Numbered from the stretch's first letter, positions 1 to 11,383 are shown. The stretch: 64,000 nucleotides of DNA from Lindgomyces ingoldianus (GCF_010093535.1 NW_022985200.1:655056-719055); one strand, 5' to 3'. Numbers and translations: made by a program. Notes: generated by a model from the sequence alone, not told the origin.

Positions 1-258
1 GCAATGGATGCTAAGATACCGTAGGCCCACAACAACGATGCGTCCAATCGTTATAGCGGTTGGCAACCACGCGCTCTTGCTTGATGCTAGAACCTGCATC
101 GTGAGGTCGTACTTCAGGTTGGCTACTCCAAAACCGCCCTTCCTCGATGGAGACTACCGACCTAAATCGAGGAGGTATGCAGGGATACCAAGCTCAGGCA
201 TAACACATAAGAACTTGGGGATCGCCACTGGGAGACTACACCGCAAAATCTTCCGAGG

Positions 259-1053
259 ATGTTCTCCAACATCGCACAACTCGTCCTCGGACTAATATCC
301 GCTTCTTCCTTTGTATTTGCGGCACCAACGACCCTCGGCCGTCGTGCTGTCATCGCCCACGATGCTGTCGTCGGATTCCCACAAACTGTCCCTGCCGGAA
401 TTGCAGGAACCCTATATCTAAAATACAAACCATACCTCGACGTCTTCAATGGTTGCGTTCCCTTCCCTGCCGTCGATGCCGCTGGAAACACAGGGTAAGT
501 TTCACTTGTCCCACAACACCCATCCTCCTTTCGCCTACCCCCAGAAAACAATCCCGCACTCAAACTACCCAGCGGTGGCCTCGCACCCACTGGCTCCTCC
601 AACGGCGGCTGCTCCAGCAGCACTGGCCAGGTGTATTCCCGCGCCGCGAGCTATAATGGCGCCTACGCGATCATGTACTCCTGGTACATGCCCAAAGACT
701 CGCCTTCTGACGGCCTGGGCCACCGTCACGACTGGGAAAACATTGTCGTATGGCTGACCTCGCAATCTACAACCGCTACTGTACGTGGCGTCGCGATATC
801 CGCGCACGGCGAATACCAGAAAGTCACTGGGCATTTTAGTGGGGCGAGGCCGTTGATCGGGTATATTAGCTATTGGCCGCTCGATCATCAGTTAATTGAT
901 ACGGGGGAGAAGGGAGGTGAGCAGCCGCTGGTGGCGTGGGAGAGTTTGACGAGTGAGGCAAGGGCGGCGATTGAGGGGACAGATTTTGGGAGTGCCACGC
1001 CGAGTTTTAGGGACAGTAATTTTCAAAGCTACCTCGCTGATGCGTTCATTTAG
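259..1053 (+). CDS. NLP: necrosis and ethylene-inducing-like secreted protein
   Basis: Two exons, 259-494 and 573-1053, give 238 residues, the usual length for the family. The donor GTAAGT at 495 and the acceptor TACCCAG at 571-572 restore the frame; the nearer AG at 543-544 would break it. The first ~21 residues are a hydrophobic signal peptide ending in an Ala-rich cleavage region, so the product is secreted. The family's central heptapeptide GHRHDWE is present intact in exon 2 (around 712-732), and a conserved cysteine lies on each side of the intron, as expected for the type 1 disulphide. Family knowledge: NLPs bind plant sphingolipids and permeabilise dicot membranes, though many fungal members are non-cytolytic. 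No stop or frameshift is seen. Convergent with the next gene. Whether this copy is cytolytic cannot be told from sequence. Confidence 0.9.
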
Positions 1054-1302
1054 TGAGAGAAGGGTGGAAGGCTTTGGGAGGTTATAGGGGTTTGTCGGAG
1101 AGATGTTCGGGGGTAGAAGGTTTCATGTAGAAGGAATGCTAGCACAAATAGCTACACGTTTCTCTCAATACTTGCCCTGCGGACTTGAAATTTTTGAAAA
1201 TTTGATAGCTGCTATTCTTGCGCTAGGCGAATGCAGGCAAGAGCAATATGAGCCCGTCATTCCCTAAACGGTGGGATTCCACCTTTCTATAACCAGTGCA
1301 TT

Positions 1303-2427
1303 CTAAGCAGAGTATGCTGGCGGAGCATCCTCTGATGGAGGCTGCGACGCCATCAAACCATCTCCCCCTATCTGCTCGCCGCCCATCACTCTCGCAAACG
1401 CCTGTTCTCTCGCCATCTGCAACTCCCTCCTCGCATTCTGCAACCCCTCACTGGCCCTCTGGCAATCTCCCACCATATCCTTCTCCCTCCCTTCCTGTTC
1501 CTTAATCACATCCTGCAACCTCTGGCTCGCTCTCAACAGCTGCGTCTCTGACTCCTTGATCTTATCATGCATCTCCATGTCACTGAAAATATTATCAAAA
1601 ATAACATCCCCCCAAATACTCCCACTGGCAACATTCATCGGCCCCAGGTCCCCAATATTGGGGTTGAGTCGCCGGATCTGGTCTTGCAGCATTCGCACTT
1701 GCGAAATCGAGGACTCAGCCCGCTCGAGGAAATTCCGTTTCTGCAGGCTAGAAAAAGTGCCCCCACCTAGCATGTCCATGGAGGATGCACTGTGCGCAGA
1801 GGAGAGGTGGTGTCTTGCCTCCGATAACTTCCGGCTCGTTTCTGCGAGGAGGAAAAGAATGTGACGTTCCTGCTCAAGCGTCTGGTTAGCCTGGCGACAG
1901 TACTCAGACGACGCTTGGCACGCCTGTTCCTTTTCGTCTTCTTCGGGGAATTCTGGGGTGTAGCCCGCGAAGATGGAGTTGTAGAGTTGGTCGAGCGAGC
2001 GCTGAAAACTGTCATGTCGTTGAACTTCCGCCTCGTATTTCTGCCGCGTGATGTAGGCTTCGGCTTTGAGCTGCTTGACGTAGGCGAGTTCGTCTTCGCC
2101 GGTCTTTTGCGCTTGGATGGCGTCGAAGTACTCACGTTCCTCCCTGGCGGCTTTTTCTAAGAACTGGTTTTTGCGGCCAGAAGCTTTGTGCGCGAATCGC
2201 CGGAATGTGGATTCAGAATACTTCTTGTGGTCTTTCAGTTCCGAGGCGGTTTTTGCTTTGAGGCCGGCGACGTGTTTTTCGGTTTTGCTGATTTGATGGT
2301 CGAGGTCTCTGATGTAGTTATTTTGTTGGGAAAGTTGTGATGGGGCGGAATCTGTCGAGTGGAGGCTAGCAAGGAGCGAGGCGTTTTGGGAAGCGGCAGA
2401 CCGGATCTGTTCTTGGATGGACGCCAT
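1303..2427 (-). CDS. Coiled-coil protein with C-terminal PPxY motif, function unknown
   Basis: A single open frame of 374 residues. The start is taken at the ATG at 2427 (MASIQEQ); an in-frame ATG 33 codons upstream would add a low-complexity leader that does not look conserved. Most of the chain is charged and helical with heptad-like spacing (about residues 35-140 and 190-340), rich in Glu, Lys, Gln and Ala, so it is probably an extended coiled coil. The C-terminus is acidic and proline-rich and ends in DAPPAYSA, which holds a PPxY motif of the kind bound by WW domains of Rsp5/Nedd4 ubiquitin ligases. There is no signal peptide or membrane segment. It resembles conserved uncharacterised ascomycete proteins, but I cannot name the family. 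It runs divergently from the DUF1593 gene. Confidence 0.8.
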   Translation of the reverse strand: MASIQEQIRSAASQNASLLASLHSTDSAPSQLSQQNNYIRDLDHQISKTEKHVAGLKAKTASELKDHKKYSESTFRRFAHKASGRKNQFLEKAAREEREYFDAIQAQKTGEDELAYVKQLKAEAYITRQKYEAEVQRHDSFQRSLDQLYNSIFAGYTPEFPEEDEKEQACQASSEYCRQANQTLEQERHILFLLAETSRKLSEARHHLSSAHSASSMDMLGGGTFSSLQKRNFLERAESSISQVRMLQDQIRRLNPNIGDLGPMNVASGSIWGDVIFDNIFSDMEMHDKIKESETQLLRASQRLQDVIKEQEGREKDMVGDCQRASEGLQNARRELQMAREQAFARVMGGEQIGGDGLMASQPPSEDAPPAYSA

Positions 2428-3227
2428 GGCGGCAATTTGGTTCGGAAAATGGTGGAGCGGGGGCTTCAATTGGAATGAATTTGTGCGACCTTTGAGGGGA
2501 GAATATGGTATTCCACTGCGTCGCAAGGCTGCTTCTGCCTACCTATATATCTCAATAGGATTCGCAGCATTAACATCGGAAAAGTGTCTCTTCTCTTATT
2601 GGAGGAGCTGGGTGTCTACACAGCCTCATCCTTCGTGCTCTCAAACTCGAACTGGAGACGAACCAACGACAGGGGGAACGTGAGAGGATGGTCGTTGAAG
2701 GAAGCTTGGTTCTCAGCGTCAGCCAAGCATGGGAGTGCTCGGCAGGAGAGTGGAGGAGAGTGGAAACCGCCATACCTTCGTGGAACACCAGCTAACCACG
2801 ACTAGGCTGCTCTCCACTAGAAACCCACGTATTTTATCTTTAGGGAATAGCTACTATGATCTCAAATGTTTGAATTTGATCTTGGTAGTGTCTAAAAGAA
2901 TCAGTTCCGGAACCCAAGGCAAGTCCATCCGAAAAGTATTTGGACGGCAAGCGGAGCCTAGGCCTAATCTCTAAATGCTCCGATGGCTTCGATCTTTCGC
3001 CTGCGCCTGTGCCTCCGCTTAACCCCTTGCATCTCTACCGCAACCACAATTCAAGGCTAATCTTCGGCTGTAATTGCACCACCAATGTAACAAAAACTAA
3101 AAGGCACGCCTAACACAATATGAAAAGCTCTCCTCCTCCCATCTGTTGCCCAATTAACGTCTCCGTCCACCCATCTCTTCCTTCCCCACTCCCCTCCCCA
3201 CTTCACCCCCTAATCCCCTGACTGAAA
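2428..3227. promoter_or_regulatory. Divergent intergenic region
   Basis: 800 bp between two divergent starts, with no convincing coding frame. The last ~100 bp before the ATG at 3228 (about 3125-3220) is strongly pyrimidine-rich on the plus strand (runs of CTCC and CCCC), typical of fungal core promoters. No specific operator was recognised. Confidence 0.5.
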
Positions 3228-4828
3228 ATGCCAACCCCGCCTGCAAGCAAGGCATCCAGCCTCCAAAGTTTCCCCACCAAACCCCGCGTTTTCATCCTCT
3301 CGGATATTTCGAACGAGCCCGACGATGCAGAGTCTTTGTGCAGATATCTGCTGTATGCGAATCAGTTTGAGACTGAGGGATTGGTCGCGTGTACGAGTAC
3401 GTGGATGAGGAATAGAGTATGTCCGCAGGATATGGAGAAGATCATTGATGCGTATGCGGGCACGGTTGAGAATTTGAATACCCATGTGCATCCTAATTGG
3501 AAGTATCCCAGTGCGGAGCATTTGAAAGGCTTGGTGAGAAAGGGTGCTGAGGTGTGTGATATGACTTCATTGCAATTTTTTTTGTGAATAGTGATGTGAT
3601 GCAAGGAGAGACAGACGAACTGACCGACTGGTACCAGACCTACGGCATGACCGCCGTCGGTGACGACATCCCGCTCTCCCCGGGCGGCGAACTCCTCCTC
3701 CAAAAAATAATCGCCCCCTCACGCCAACCTCTCTGGGTCCTCTGCTGGGGCGGCACTAACGTCCTCGCTTCCGTCCTCCTCCAAATCGACCACAAATACT
3801 CCCCCGAAGACTCCCAACGCCTGCTATCCCGCCTGCGCGTCTATGCCATTTCAGACCAAGATGACACCGGCGCCTGGATCCGCAGCAACTTCCCCGACAT
3901 TTTCTATATCAGTTCCGTGCACGGCTGGAACCAATATGGCATGGCCGCCTGGACCGGGATATCCGGTGACAAGTATTACGGCTTCGACCACGGCGGCCCG
4001 GATTTCACGAAAATGGAGAAAGACTGGATAAAAGAGAATATTCAGATCGGGCCCCTGGGAAGTGTGTATCCAGACTACCTCTTCATCCCCGAAGGCGACA
4101 CACCCACATTCCTCTACCTTATCCAAAACGGCCTCGGCATCTCCGAGTTCCCCGAGTATGGCTCTTGGGGAGGTCGATATGTCAAAACTGACATCAGCTC
4201 CGATGGCTTGGGCAGCAATCACTACAGTGATGCGGTGGATAGGGTAATAGGGAAGGATGGGAGGTTACATGTGAGTAATCATGCGACAATTTGGCGCTGG
4301 CGGGACGCGTTTCAGAACGACTTCGCAGCGAGGATAAAATGGAGTATGCAGAGTGCGTTTGAGGGCGCAAATCATCATCCGGTCATTTGTATCAACGATG
4401 CCACGGGTGTTCAGCCGGTGAAGATTGAAGCGGAGGCGGGAAGTAGCGTTACGTTGGATGCAAGAAAAACGTATGACCCGGACGAAGGCGACAAGCTGTC
4501 ATTCAAGTGGCACCATTATCGCGATCCCAGCGCCACTCAATGGTGGGTTGAGGCCGAGGTGGCGGAACTGGGGATTAAGAATTTGGATGATGAGGGCAGG
4601 ATGGTTGAAGTCACCCTACCGCCACCGGAGAAGTGTGCGGTGGACCAAATAAGTAAGAAGCCGATTGAGAAGGGCCAGCTTCTGCATCTGATACTGGAAG
4701 TTACGGATGATGGGGTCCCGTCGTTGACGAGCTATCGGAGGATTTTGATACAGGCGATGAATAAGAAGTTGCTTGGGGGGGAGGAGAAGGGAAGGGAAGC
4801 AATAGCGGAGGTTATGAAGAGTGAGTGA
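3228..4828 (+). CDS. DUF1593/Sde182-like protein (nucleoside-hydrolase-like fold)
   Basis: Two exons, 3228-3551 and 3638-4828, give 504 residues. The intron 3552-3637 has donor GTGTGT, branch CTGAC at 3620-3624 and acceptor TACCAG, and joins GAE to TYGMTAVGDD, which matches the family pattern. Residues 20-30 (FILSDISNEPDDAES) carry the acidic DxxNEPDD signature of the nucleoside-hydrolase-like domain, followed by WGGTN and a conserved central region. The last ~120 residues form the Ig-like C-terminal domain seen in cellulose-binding Sde182 proteins (about residue 360 onward, TYDPDEGDKLSFKWHHY). Known members are often secreted and linked to plant polysaccharide use, but here no signal peptide is visible: the start is Pro/Ser-rich. 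Enzymatic activity is not established for the family. A small upstream exon with a signal peptide cannot be excluded. Confidence 0.85.
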
Positions 4829-5052
4829 CGGGGTGGGGTTTTTGCGACTGTGGGCTGGAAGACTTTCGGAGCTTGTAATGGGTATCATTTTTCAACGGTT
4901 GGGGTGAAGAACGTAGGTTGATGCGTATGCGGGGCAAGGAATTGCTGTAGGTCTAGATATCCTTTCTTGTAAGAGCCTGGAAAAGCTGCCGCCTCAGTTT
5001 TCACCAGCTCAAACAATTTTCGAAAAAGTACCTTTCCGAATCCTTCCCAAAA

Positions 5053-5829
5053 TTGACTCCATTGCAACACTTCGGAGGGCACATGGTTGTAAGGGTCTGT
5101 AGGGCTGCTTTGGATATGGCGAACTCTAGTCCATACAAAGGTCAGCTTTGTTCCACCACTCCGATTGTTTGCTTCGTCCACAAAACGCTTCTATTCAGTT
5201 CCGCCAACAACATCCCACACCACCCTGTTTTCACTCAGTTCCCGTCGTGGAACACATCCCAGACAACAAGCTTCGGAAAATGGAGTCCCTTCCAAATGAA
5301 CTTCAGTGTCAAGTCTTCTTCCCATCTCGCGGCATCGGGCGAGGGAACCCAGGTAATCTTGCCAGTCAGTAAGAGTATAGCCTGAGATAGATAGATTTTC
5401 GAGGATGCACACCACCATGATTTCACTGGGGCGTCGCGTGTCAGTTGCCGAGACTCTGCAGTGGACCCCGTATCTTGTCAAAATTTCATCCAGACAGTCC
5501 CCCCTCAGCTTGTGGGTCCCTTCCGTCGACCCAAAATCAATAGGGCGTGGTTAAGCTTTCTTCGAAAAGTCAATCACTGGAGCCACAATGATCCAGGCAC
5601 TAACGGCTCAGGTGTGTATAAGCCGGAGTTGCTCAAAGCATCCAGTCTAGAATTCCTCAAAGCGGGTCTCTGGGCCCTTGTGGATCATACCGTTATCGGA
5701 GTCGCAGTCCTTGATCTCTCAGTCCAAAATCTGGGTACTACGAGAAACATTCACCATCTTTGTCTCCACGGTTCACCAAGCCACTATGTAATGTTCGATC
5801 CGGAGCTATGTAACACTTCTATCAGCTAA
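5053..5829 (+). pseudogene. Possible decayed F-box-type gene
   Basis: Weak. One plus-strand frame (codons starting at 5053) is open to 5829 except for a TGA at 5383-5385 and a TAG at 5392-5394. In the neighbouring frame, an ATG at 5280 begins MESLPNELQCQVF, which looks like the start of an F-box, and the similarity continues after a one-base shift with SHLAAS. Both stops could come from C to T changes (CGA and CAG), the direction RIP produces. The downstream part (5461-5829) is leucine-rich but not recognisable. The opposite strand also holds frames of ~95-115 codons (4885-5181 and 5191-5549), so neither strand is secure. Confidence 0.22.
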
Positions 5830-6967
5830 AGCAGAGAAATATTTATTTCCACAGCTAGAACCAAGCAATCGCCTTCAAATAATTGGGCAAGACTCCCTGT
5901 CGGCCTCGCTCTGGGAAAGGGGGCTGCAAAATGTGCTACCATTTAGTAGTAAACGGCATGCATTGTCGCGGAATGGATAGGGAGCACATGACGACGGTTC
6001 GCGGGCCGGAGCCAGATTCTAGAAGTCGAATCGGAGATGGGTGAGACATTGGGATAGATCTAAGGGTTCGGAGGACATTTCTACCTGGAAATGTGTATAA
6101 GATATCTACCTAAGCGCTTGACCATTAAATTTCTCGTATGCAACATATTTAGAACCCGAGTTAGAGCACATGAGTGCATAAAGTATGCAGAATTAACACC
6201 CCACTTTCGGAAGCTAAGGTATTGTATTCCCCAAGCATTTTTAGTCCATTCTAAGAGATAAAAGCATTGTAGATACATTTGCTAGAAAGTTGTCCTATGA
6301 ATCCGTGGTTAGGGATTATATAGCAGGGAACCTAGGCTTACCTTCCAATGTTCCTCGTCCTCGCGCTCGTGAGTCTTCGCTGCTTAAAATTACAAGAAGG
6401 CTTACCACAGAACTTGTAAGCCACATGTGTGTGGTGCAAACCGTCCTCCTTGATCTGCATTCGAGAGACTTTGGCTGGAGGTGTCAGGATACCCATTTCC
6501 TAATCTGGTGAGATAATTCTTCACATGCTTACTTGGTGTCATGATCCACATTCTTTATCACTCTAGCTTTCAGAGCTAGATGTAGCAGCATCCATCCCTC
6601 TTCGTCACGAATACCTCAATCGTGAGGCATGTTGGGTGGGAACTTCTTGAGGATAAAAAATGAGACCAAGAAGACCATACATAGGTCTAGTCTTAAATAA
6701 AATACCCAATTCACGAAAGCTTCCTCGGCGCGTGCTAGCCATGTCCAAAACTCCTCGAGTTTGGCCTCAGTGTTAAAATGGAGGAGTAGATTGTAAAATC
6801 CTTAGCGGTGACCATCTAATCCAAAGAAGTTGGAAGTGAAGAGGAAGGAAAGATTTTGTGTGCCGTAAGCGAGTTTGTGAAATGTTCTGCAACCGAAAAG
6901 GCGAAGTGTATTTGTGGCAGCAGCGGGGGTTAAGCTCTTAGTCAAGCTTAGCTGGTTTCGGCGGATT
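5830..6967. other. Gene-poor intergenic stretch
   Basis: About 1.1 kb with no supported gene. The only sizeable frame, 6290-6511, has no recognisable similarity or codon pattern. Base composition resembles the gene region rather than the RIP-affected region. No RNA gene was recognised. Confidence 0.5.
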
Positions 6968-9705
6968 TCATTTTAGAAGATTAGTCCAGTACACGGCATA
7001 CGAATCCACCTTCTCTTGGAGCGACTGGCACTCCTCTTTATCGAAGTATACGCGCATGTGAAAATCCCCCTGTTTCTCTATTGGGACGAGTAAAAATCCC
7101 TCCGATGATTGTAGGAAGTCTAAAGGGTTGGCATCTATTGTCTGGTTAGCGGATCAAATTATTCTAAGAATTACTCGTAGGAGACGAAATATGCTTCACC
7201 TTTCATTTCCCAGAGCAGGTTGTCCAATAGTTCGGAGTCAAATACTCTACGGCGCAAGCAGAAATTGGCCTTTTCTCTTCGAACTGACTCGCGCGAACCG
7301 TAAATGAGGTCGACTGTAACTCGAGAGGTTATCGAGAGTTCCCTAAACAGATCTCATAAGTAACATAAACTAGCAACACTACATCAGGGCATACAAGAGT
7401 GGCCCAAATGGGAATTTCTCCAAGGCGGGAAGCGGCATCGTATAAGTGGTTGACTGCCACATTTGAGATGGAGAATCGACGGCAATCTTGAACATTACGC
7501 AGTATCCACCTATTTAGGGACTATTAGCGAAAAGTGCTATTATCTTGAGGAGCATTGTGCCTACTCAGATCAGCCGACAGCTCTTCTGACAGACTAAAGG
7601 ATGAGAACTTGACTTCGATGCATTCGGTACGTAGCTTGGGTCGGGCCTCCTCTTTGGCTTTGAGCAAGTATGAACTGACAAGTTCCAGGGCCGAGTGCTG
7701 CAAGTCCACAGTCTGAATAAGTTTTCGGGCGTTCCCTATCATCGACACCACTCCTTCGCTCCAGTCTAGCGCAGCTTCTGTAATTGCTCTAGCCCGCAAG
7801 TCCATATAATTCAGCTCCCATTTCAGCGGAAGGTTTGAAGGAAGCAGTTGGCCATTGGTATCTTTCATTGTTCGGCGTATGTACCCGAGATGCTTGGCAA
7901 ACCCTTGTATGGTCCATAGGGTGCGAAATGCAATGAACAGAGGTATTTCAAGTACATTTATTACGATGCTATCCAGCTCCCATGCTACCCTCTTAGATGT
8001 CAAGAGAAGCCTTCCTGAAGTGATTCCAATATCCAAGTCTGACACGAAAAGTGGGTGTTTGGGGTGTTCAAATATCGAGAATGCGAGGGCGGCTTTTCTT
8101 GCTAGAGTGAGAGTTGAGGACAAATCTGGCTGAAAAGATGCTGGCGCGATAGCAAGGAAGTCCTGCTTGAAATCGCTGATATCACTGGCGACTATTTCGG
8201 CCTCTCTCGCCAGCATGGTAGCAGATTCAGATGCCATCCATTGTTCTCGGGCCACAAGATCCCCACTAAGATACCGGATGGAGGGGCGTGGAACACTAGA
8301 GGAATCTTTCCAGCACCATGGCAGTGAATCTCTAGTAATCTGCTTCTTCCCTTTCGCCATATATTTCTTGATGAGCATAGCCATTCTGAAGTGGTTTTCC
8401 TTTACAATTTCTTGAATGAAGCTTTTCATCAACGCTGTATACTCCTTTAGGCCAATTTCGCCGTCTCGATTGGCGCCGAAGGAGCCCACAGTGGTTTTCA
8501 ACTCTTGTAGCAGTATATCAATGCCGTGGCCAGAGATTTCACCTTCTTTCCTCATCCGCTGGACTATTCTCTTGCAGACTTCATAGACTTCCTTGCGTGT
8601 AAGAAAGCCTCGGAAATTCCAGTCTTGCTCCCAGAAGGCCTGTGAGATCCGCTCCAATGTTGTGGCATGGTTAGACGGTACGCCAGGATGGTATTTAGTC
8701 AGTGGACTCAACAAACTATAGATGCTGTCAAAGTTCTTCAGGCTAGAGAGTACCACTCTTGGTCCTGTTGGTTCGATTACACGTGTTGGTTCGGCTAAAG
8801 GAGTTGGTTTGATAAAAGGATTTTCGAAATTAGTCGTGTCTTCTTCATCAGGTGCAGATTTGAACTCAAATGACTTTTTCTTCCTGATCTTATGAACTTC
8901 GCCCGCGATCTGTGGCGCTCTCCTAGCTTCAGATTGCCCAATCATTGCATGTTCGGCGCATACCTGCGAAACCCAGGAATTAATGAAGGGTTTGTTAACT
9001 AGAATAGAGTTCGGATGAATGCCCTTGTCTTCCAAATCCCGAAAGACCTGATGAATAAGCTCATCCTTATTCACAGGCTGCCCATCGATGGCATCGGATA
9101 CTACACTTGGTGCACGGGCTCCGACTTGATATTCTTTGACATTGGCGTCGAGGGCATTCTGAATCAGCGAAATTGATTGGCTAAGCAGTCAGGAAGAGTT
9201 ATACTTGATCTGTCGACAGTGGAGAAGAAAGAGTAGCTTGATATACCTTGAGAGAGAAGAAAGGCCAAGTTGAAGGAGGTTTGTACTAAGTGAAAGCCTA
9301 GCCTTCAAACCCTCTACATCCTTGCCAATGAACTTTACCCGTTTAAAGTATGTAGGATGCTTCTTCCCCATATCTTCATATTTGTTCAGGAATTTCTCCA
9401 CCTCATCTAAGGTGATCTGGCAGCTTTCCCTCGCACTCACGAGGGAATTAAGCTTTGGCTTCGGGAGGGAAGAGGCAAGGCTTGGAGACAAGATGCTCCT
9501 CGTTTCCTCGAGGACATGTGTGAGGATTTCGACATGTTGAGCAAGGACTGCATAGTCACTCGGTGCTGATTTGCATTTCCTGTATACCTCCACAGGGCAA
9601 AAGGTTAGCAGCCAATTCAATCCAGCTTTGCGTGGTGGCGAGACATACTAGGTGAGCTTTATCAAGAAGTGTGATAAAATCTCCAATGGAGAAACCGAAA
9701 CTCAT
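6968..9705 (-). CDS. STAND-N-terminus protein with two EF-hand-like loops
   Basis: Six exons on the minus strand: 9705-9649, 9587-9247, 9180-7565, 7509-7383, 7342-7200 and 7134-6968, giving 816 residues with all phases consistent. The N-terminus MSFGFSIGDFITLLDKAH, spliced to VYRKCKSAPSDY, is the characteristic start of fungal STAND/NLR-type proteins, followed by a helical region to ~165. Two EF-hand-like 12-residue loops follow: DWNFRGFLTRKE (~319-330) and GANRDGEIGLKE (~368-379, position 1 degenerate). The C-terminal exons include SSEGFLLVPIE and end YAVYWTNLLK. I see no NACHT/NB-ARC or repeat domain. The long third-exon frame would stop at 7524 if unspliced; the introns 7564-7510 (branch CTAAT), 7382-7343 (only 40 nt, least certain) and 7199-7135 (branch CTAAC) bypass it into clearly coding exons. 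Role unknown; non-self recognition or calcium-linked signalling is only inference. Confidence 0.72.
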
Positions 9706-10243
9706 TCTCGAATATAGAGTATGCTCAGGGCGTTGCTGGTTGGGGGCCTTGGAGAGATGACTCTGGAAAGAATGGGTGGGGAATATGACAGGTAGGTCAC
9801 TTGTGGAAGAGTGGGTGCCTGGCGATTTAACTGTTGTGCATGCCACTTGCAAGGCTGAGAGTTGACTTATGGTGTGACCCTCATGGAAAAACCGCGAGAA
9901 AAGAATGGTGAATTGAGGCTTAGGTCAAATCATGCCACAATGACCGAGTTATGGTTTCGCTAAATCACCTGCAAGCCACTTTAAAAGGAGCCGAGTCGTG
10001 ATCTGGAAAGGTGGAAAGAATGCACCGAGTAAGCTTCGCTGGGCTTGTGCATTTACATCACGTGCGCTTGGCGAAGGGTACGGTCCCAACAAACCACTCG
10101 CACACTCTTCACATGCCAGTGGGATAATCCCACGCTTAAAAATGAAATTGGGAAGCCCTTGTCCTTTGGATGTGGTCGCTCTATCTGGCATATGAAAATA
10201 ATTCTGTCCTGTTCGTCCCGGTATCCCACCTTATCTAACATAG
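9706..10243. other. Intergenic region between two minus-strand genes
   Basis: 538 bp upstream of the STAND-like gene and downstream of the aldose reductase. Open frames here are short and overlap on both strands, without features of real proteins. It presumably holds the promoter of the STAND-like gene. No specific site was recognised. Confidence 0.45.
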
Positions 10244-11383
10244 CTAAGCAAATATATAGAGAGGGTGATCGGGAAGATAATGCCCCGGATCATTAAACCT
10301 CAGTCCCTTATCCAAAGCGGAAATCGAGTCCAACTCATGCTTCGTAAGATCGAAATTCAGCACATCCAAGTTCTGTGCTAGGCGGGACGGGTTATTCGAT
10401 TTAGGTATGACCGCAATATCACTGCAAAATTTAACCAAAATGCTCATGAAAATTGCCTAGGGAATCATACCGCTGCGTCGCCCACCTCAACAACACCTGC
10501 GCCGGCGTAACTCCACGCTTACTAGAGATCTCTTTAACTGGTTGCGCATCAAACAACAACTCCACCTTCTCCGCCCTATTCCTAAAATCTGCGGGTAACT
10601 CCAAGAATGACTGCGGCCCAAAAGACGAATACGCCGTAACAACGATCTTATGCTCCTGTGCCATACGGATGAGGTTTGGTTGCACGAGGTACGGATGGTG
10701 TTCCACTTGCAGCGAAGAGATAGGATGTTTGATGTAGGTCATCATATCGTAAAGCATCTGGGCCTGGAAGTTGGATACCCCGATGGATCTTGCAATGCCT
10801 TGGTCCACGAGTGCTTCCATCTGCTCCCAGGTTTCCCGGATGGAGACTTTGGCGGATGAGATCGTGCCCGCGTCGTCCATCCACCAACCCTATATTAAAC
10901 TGTATTAGCCGTGAAGAAGGAGAATCGGAGGGTACGGGGATTAAAATACGGGATACCGTCGCTTCTCTGGGCTGATATACTCCAGAGCACAGGGAAAGTG
11001 GATGAGGAACAGGTCAATGTAACCCAGTCCCCACGCATCATTTTGCGCTTTCGCCATCGGTACAGCATGGTCCTTACTATGATAGTTATTCCAAAGCTTA
11101 GTTGTCACGAAAATTTCCTCGCGTTTCACAAGGTTTTCTTTGATCGCGCGCTGGATGCCTTGGCCGGCTTCCCTCTCGTTCTGGTAGTCATATGCGCCAT
11201 CGAAGAGTCGATAGCCAGCCTTGATGGCCTAATTCACCTGTCAGGGGAATGAAATGAGAGGTTAGCAATGCTTCCCACATTGTATACAGTGTCTGCGGCG
11301 GTTTCTTTGGGCACTTTCCAGAGACCAAATCCGACGAGTGGCATATCGCAGCCAGAGGCGAGCTTCGCGGTGTCTTTAGTCAT
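10244..11383 (-). CDS. Aldo-keto reductase, D-xylose/aldose reductase type
   Basis: Four exons (11383-11279, 11228-10950, 10889-10471, 10421-10244) give 326 residues, the usual length of fungal xylose reductases. The family NAD(P)H-dependently reduces aldoses such as xylose and L-arabinose to polyols in the cytosol. The catalytic tetrad is visible: Asp45 and Tyr50 in [10 protein letters not shown], Lys79 in VTTKLW and His112 in LIHFP. The C-terminal [10 protein letters not shown] is the coenzyme-binding segment typical of xylose reductases. The start is the ATG at 11383, giving [11 protein letters not shown] before GFGLWKV; the in-frame ATG at 11470 would add an unconserved leader. It is divergent from the Zn2Cys6 regulator (513 bp apart) and close to other polyol and transketolase genes, suggesting a sugar or polyol pathway. 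Substrate preference cannot be fixed; a glycerol or generic aldehyde reductase is the main alternative. Confidence 0.88.

Noticed and set aside
162..623. 153-codon minus-strand frame across the NLP gene
   Set aside because: It is antisense to a gene with clear family motifs and has no recognisable protein features.
3554..3591. 38-nt intron alternative in the DUF1593 gene
   Set aside because: Phase is consistent, but it would insert extra residues not expected in the family. The 3552-3637 intron has a better branch site and joins conserved motifs.
7524..9074. 516-residue ORF as a complete gene
   Set aside because: Upstream exons carry the family N-terminus, and downstream exons past 7524 are clearly coding, so this is one internal exon read through into an intron.
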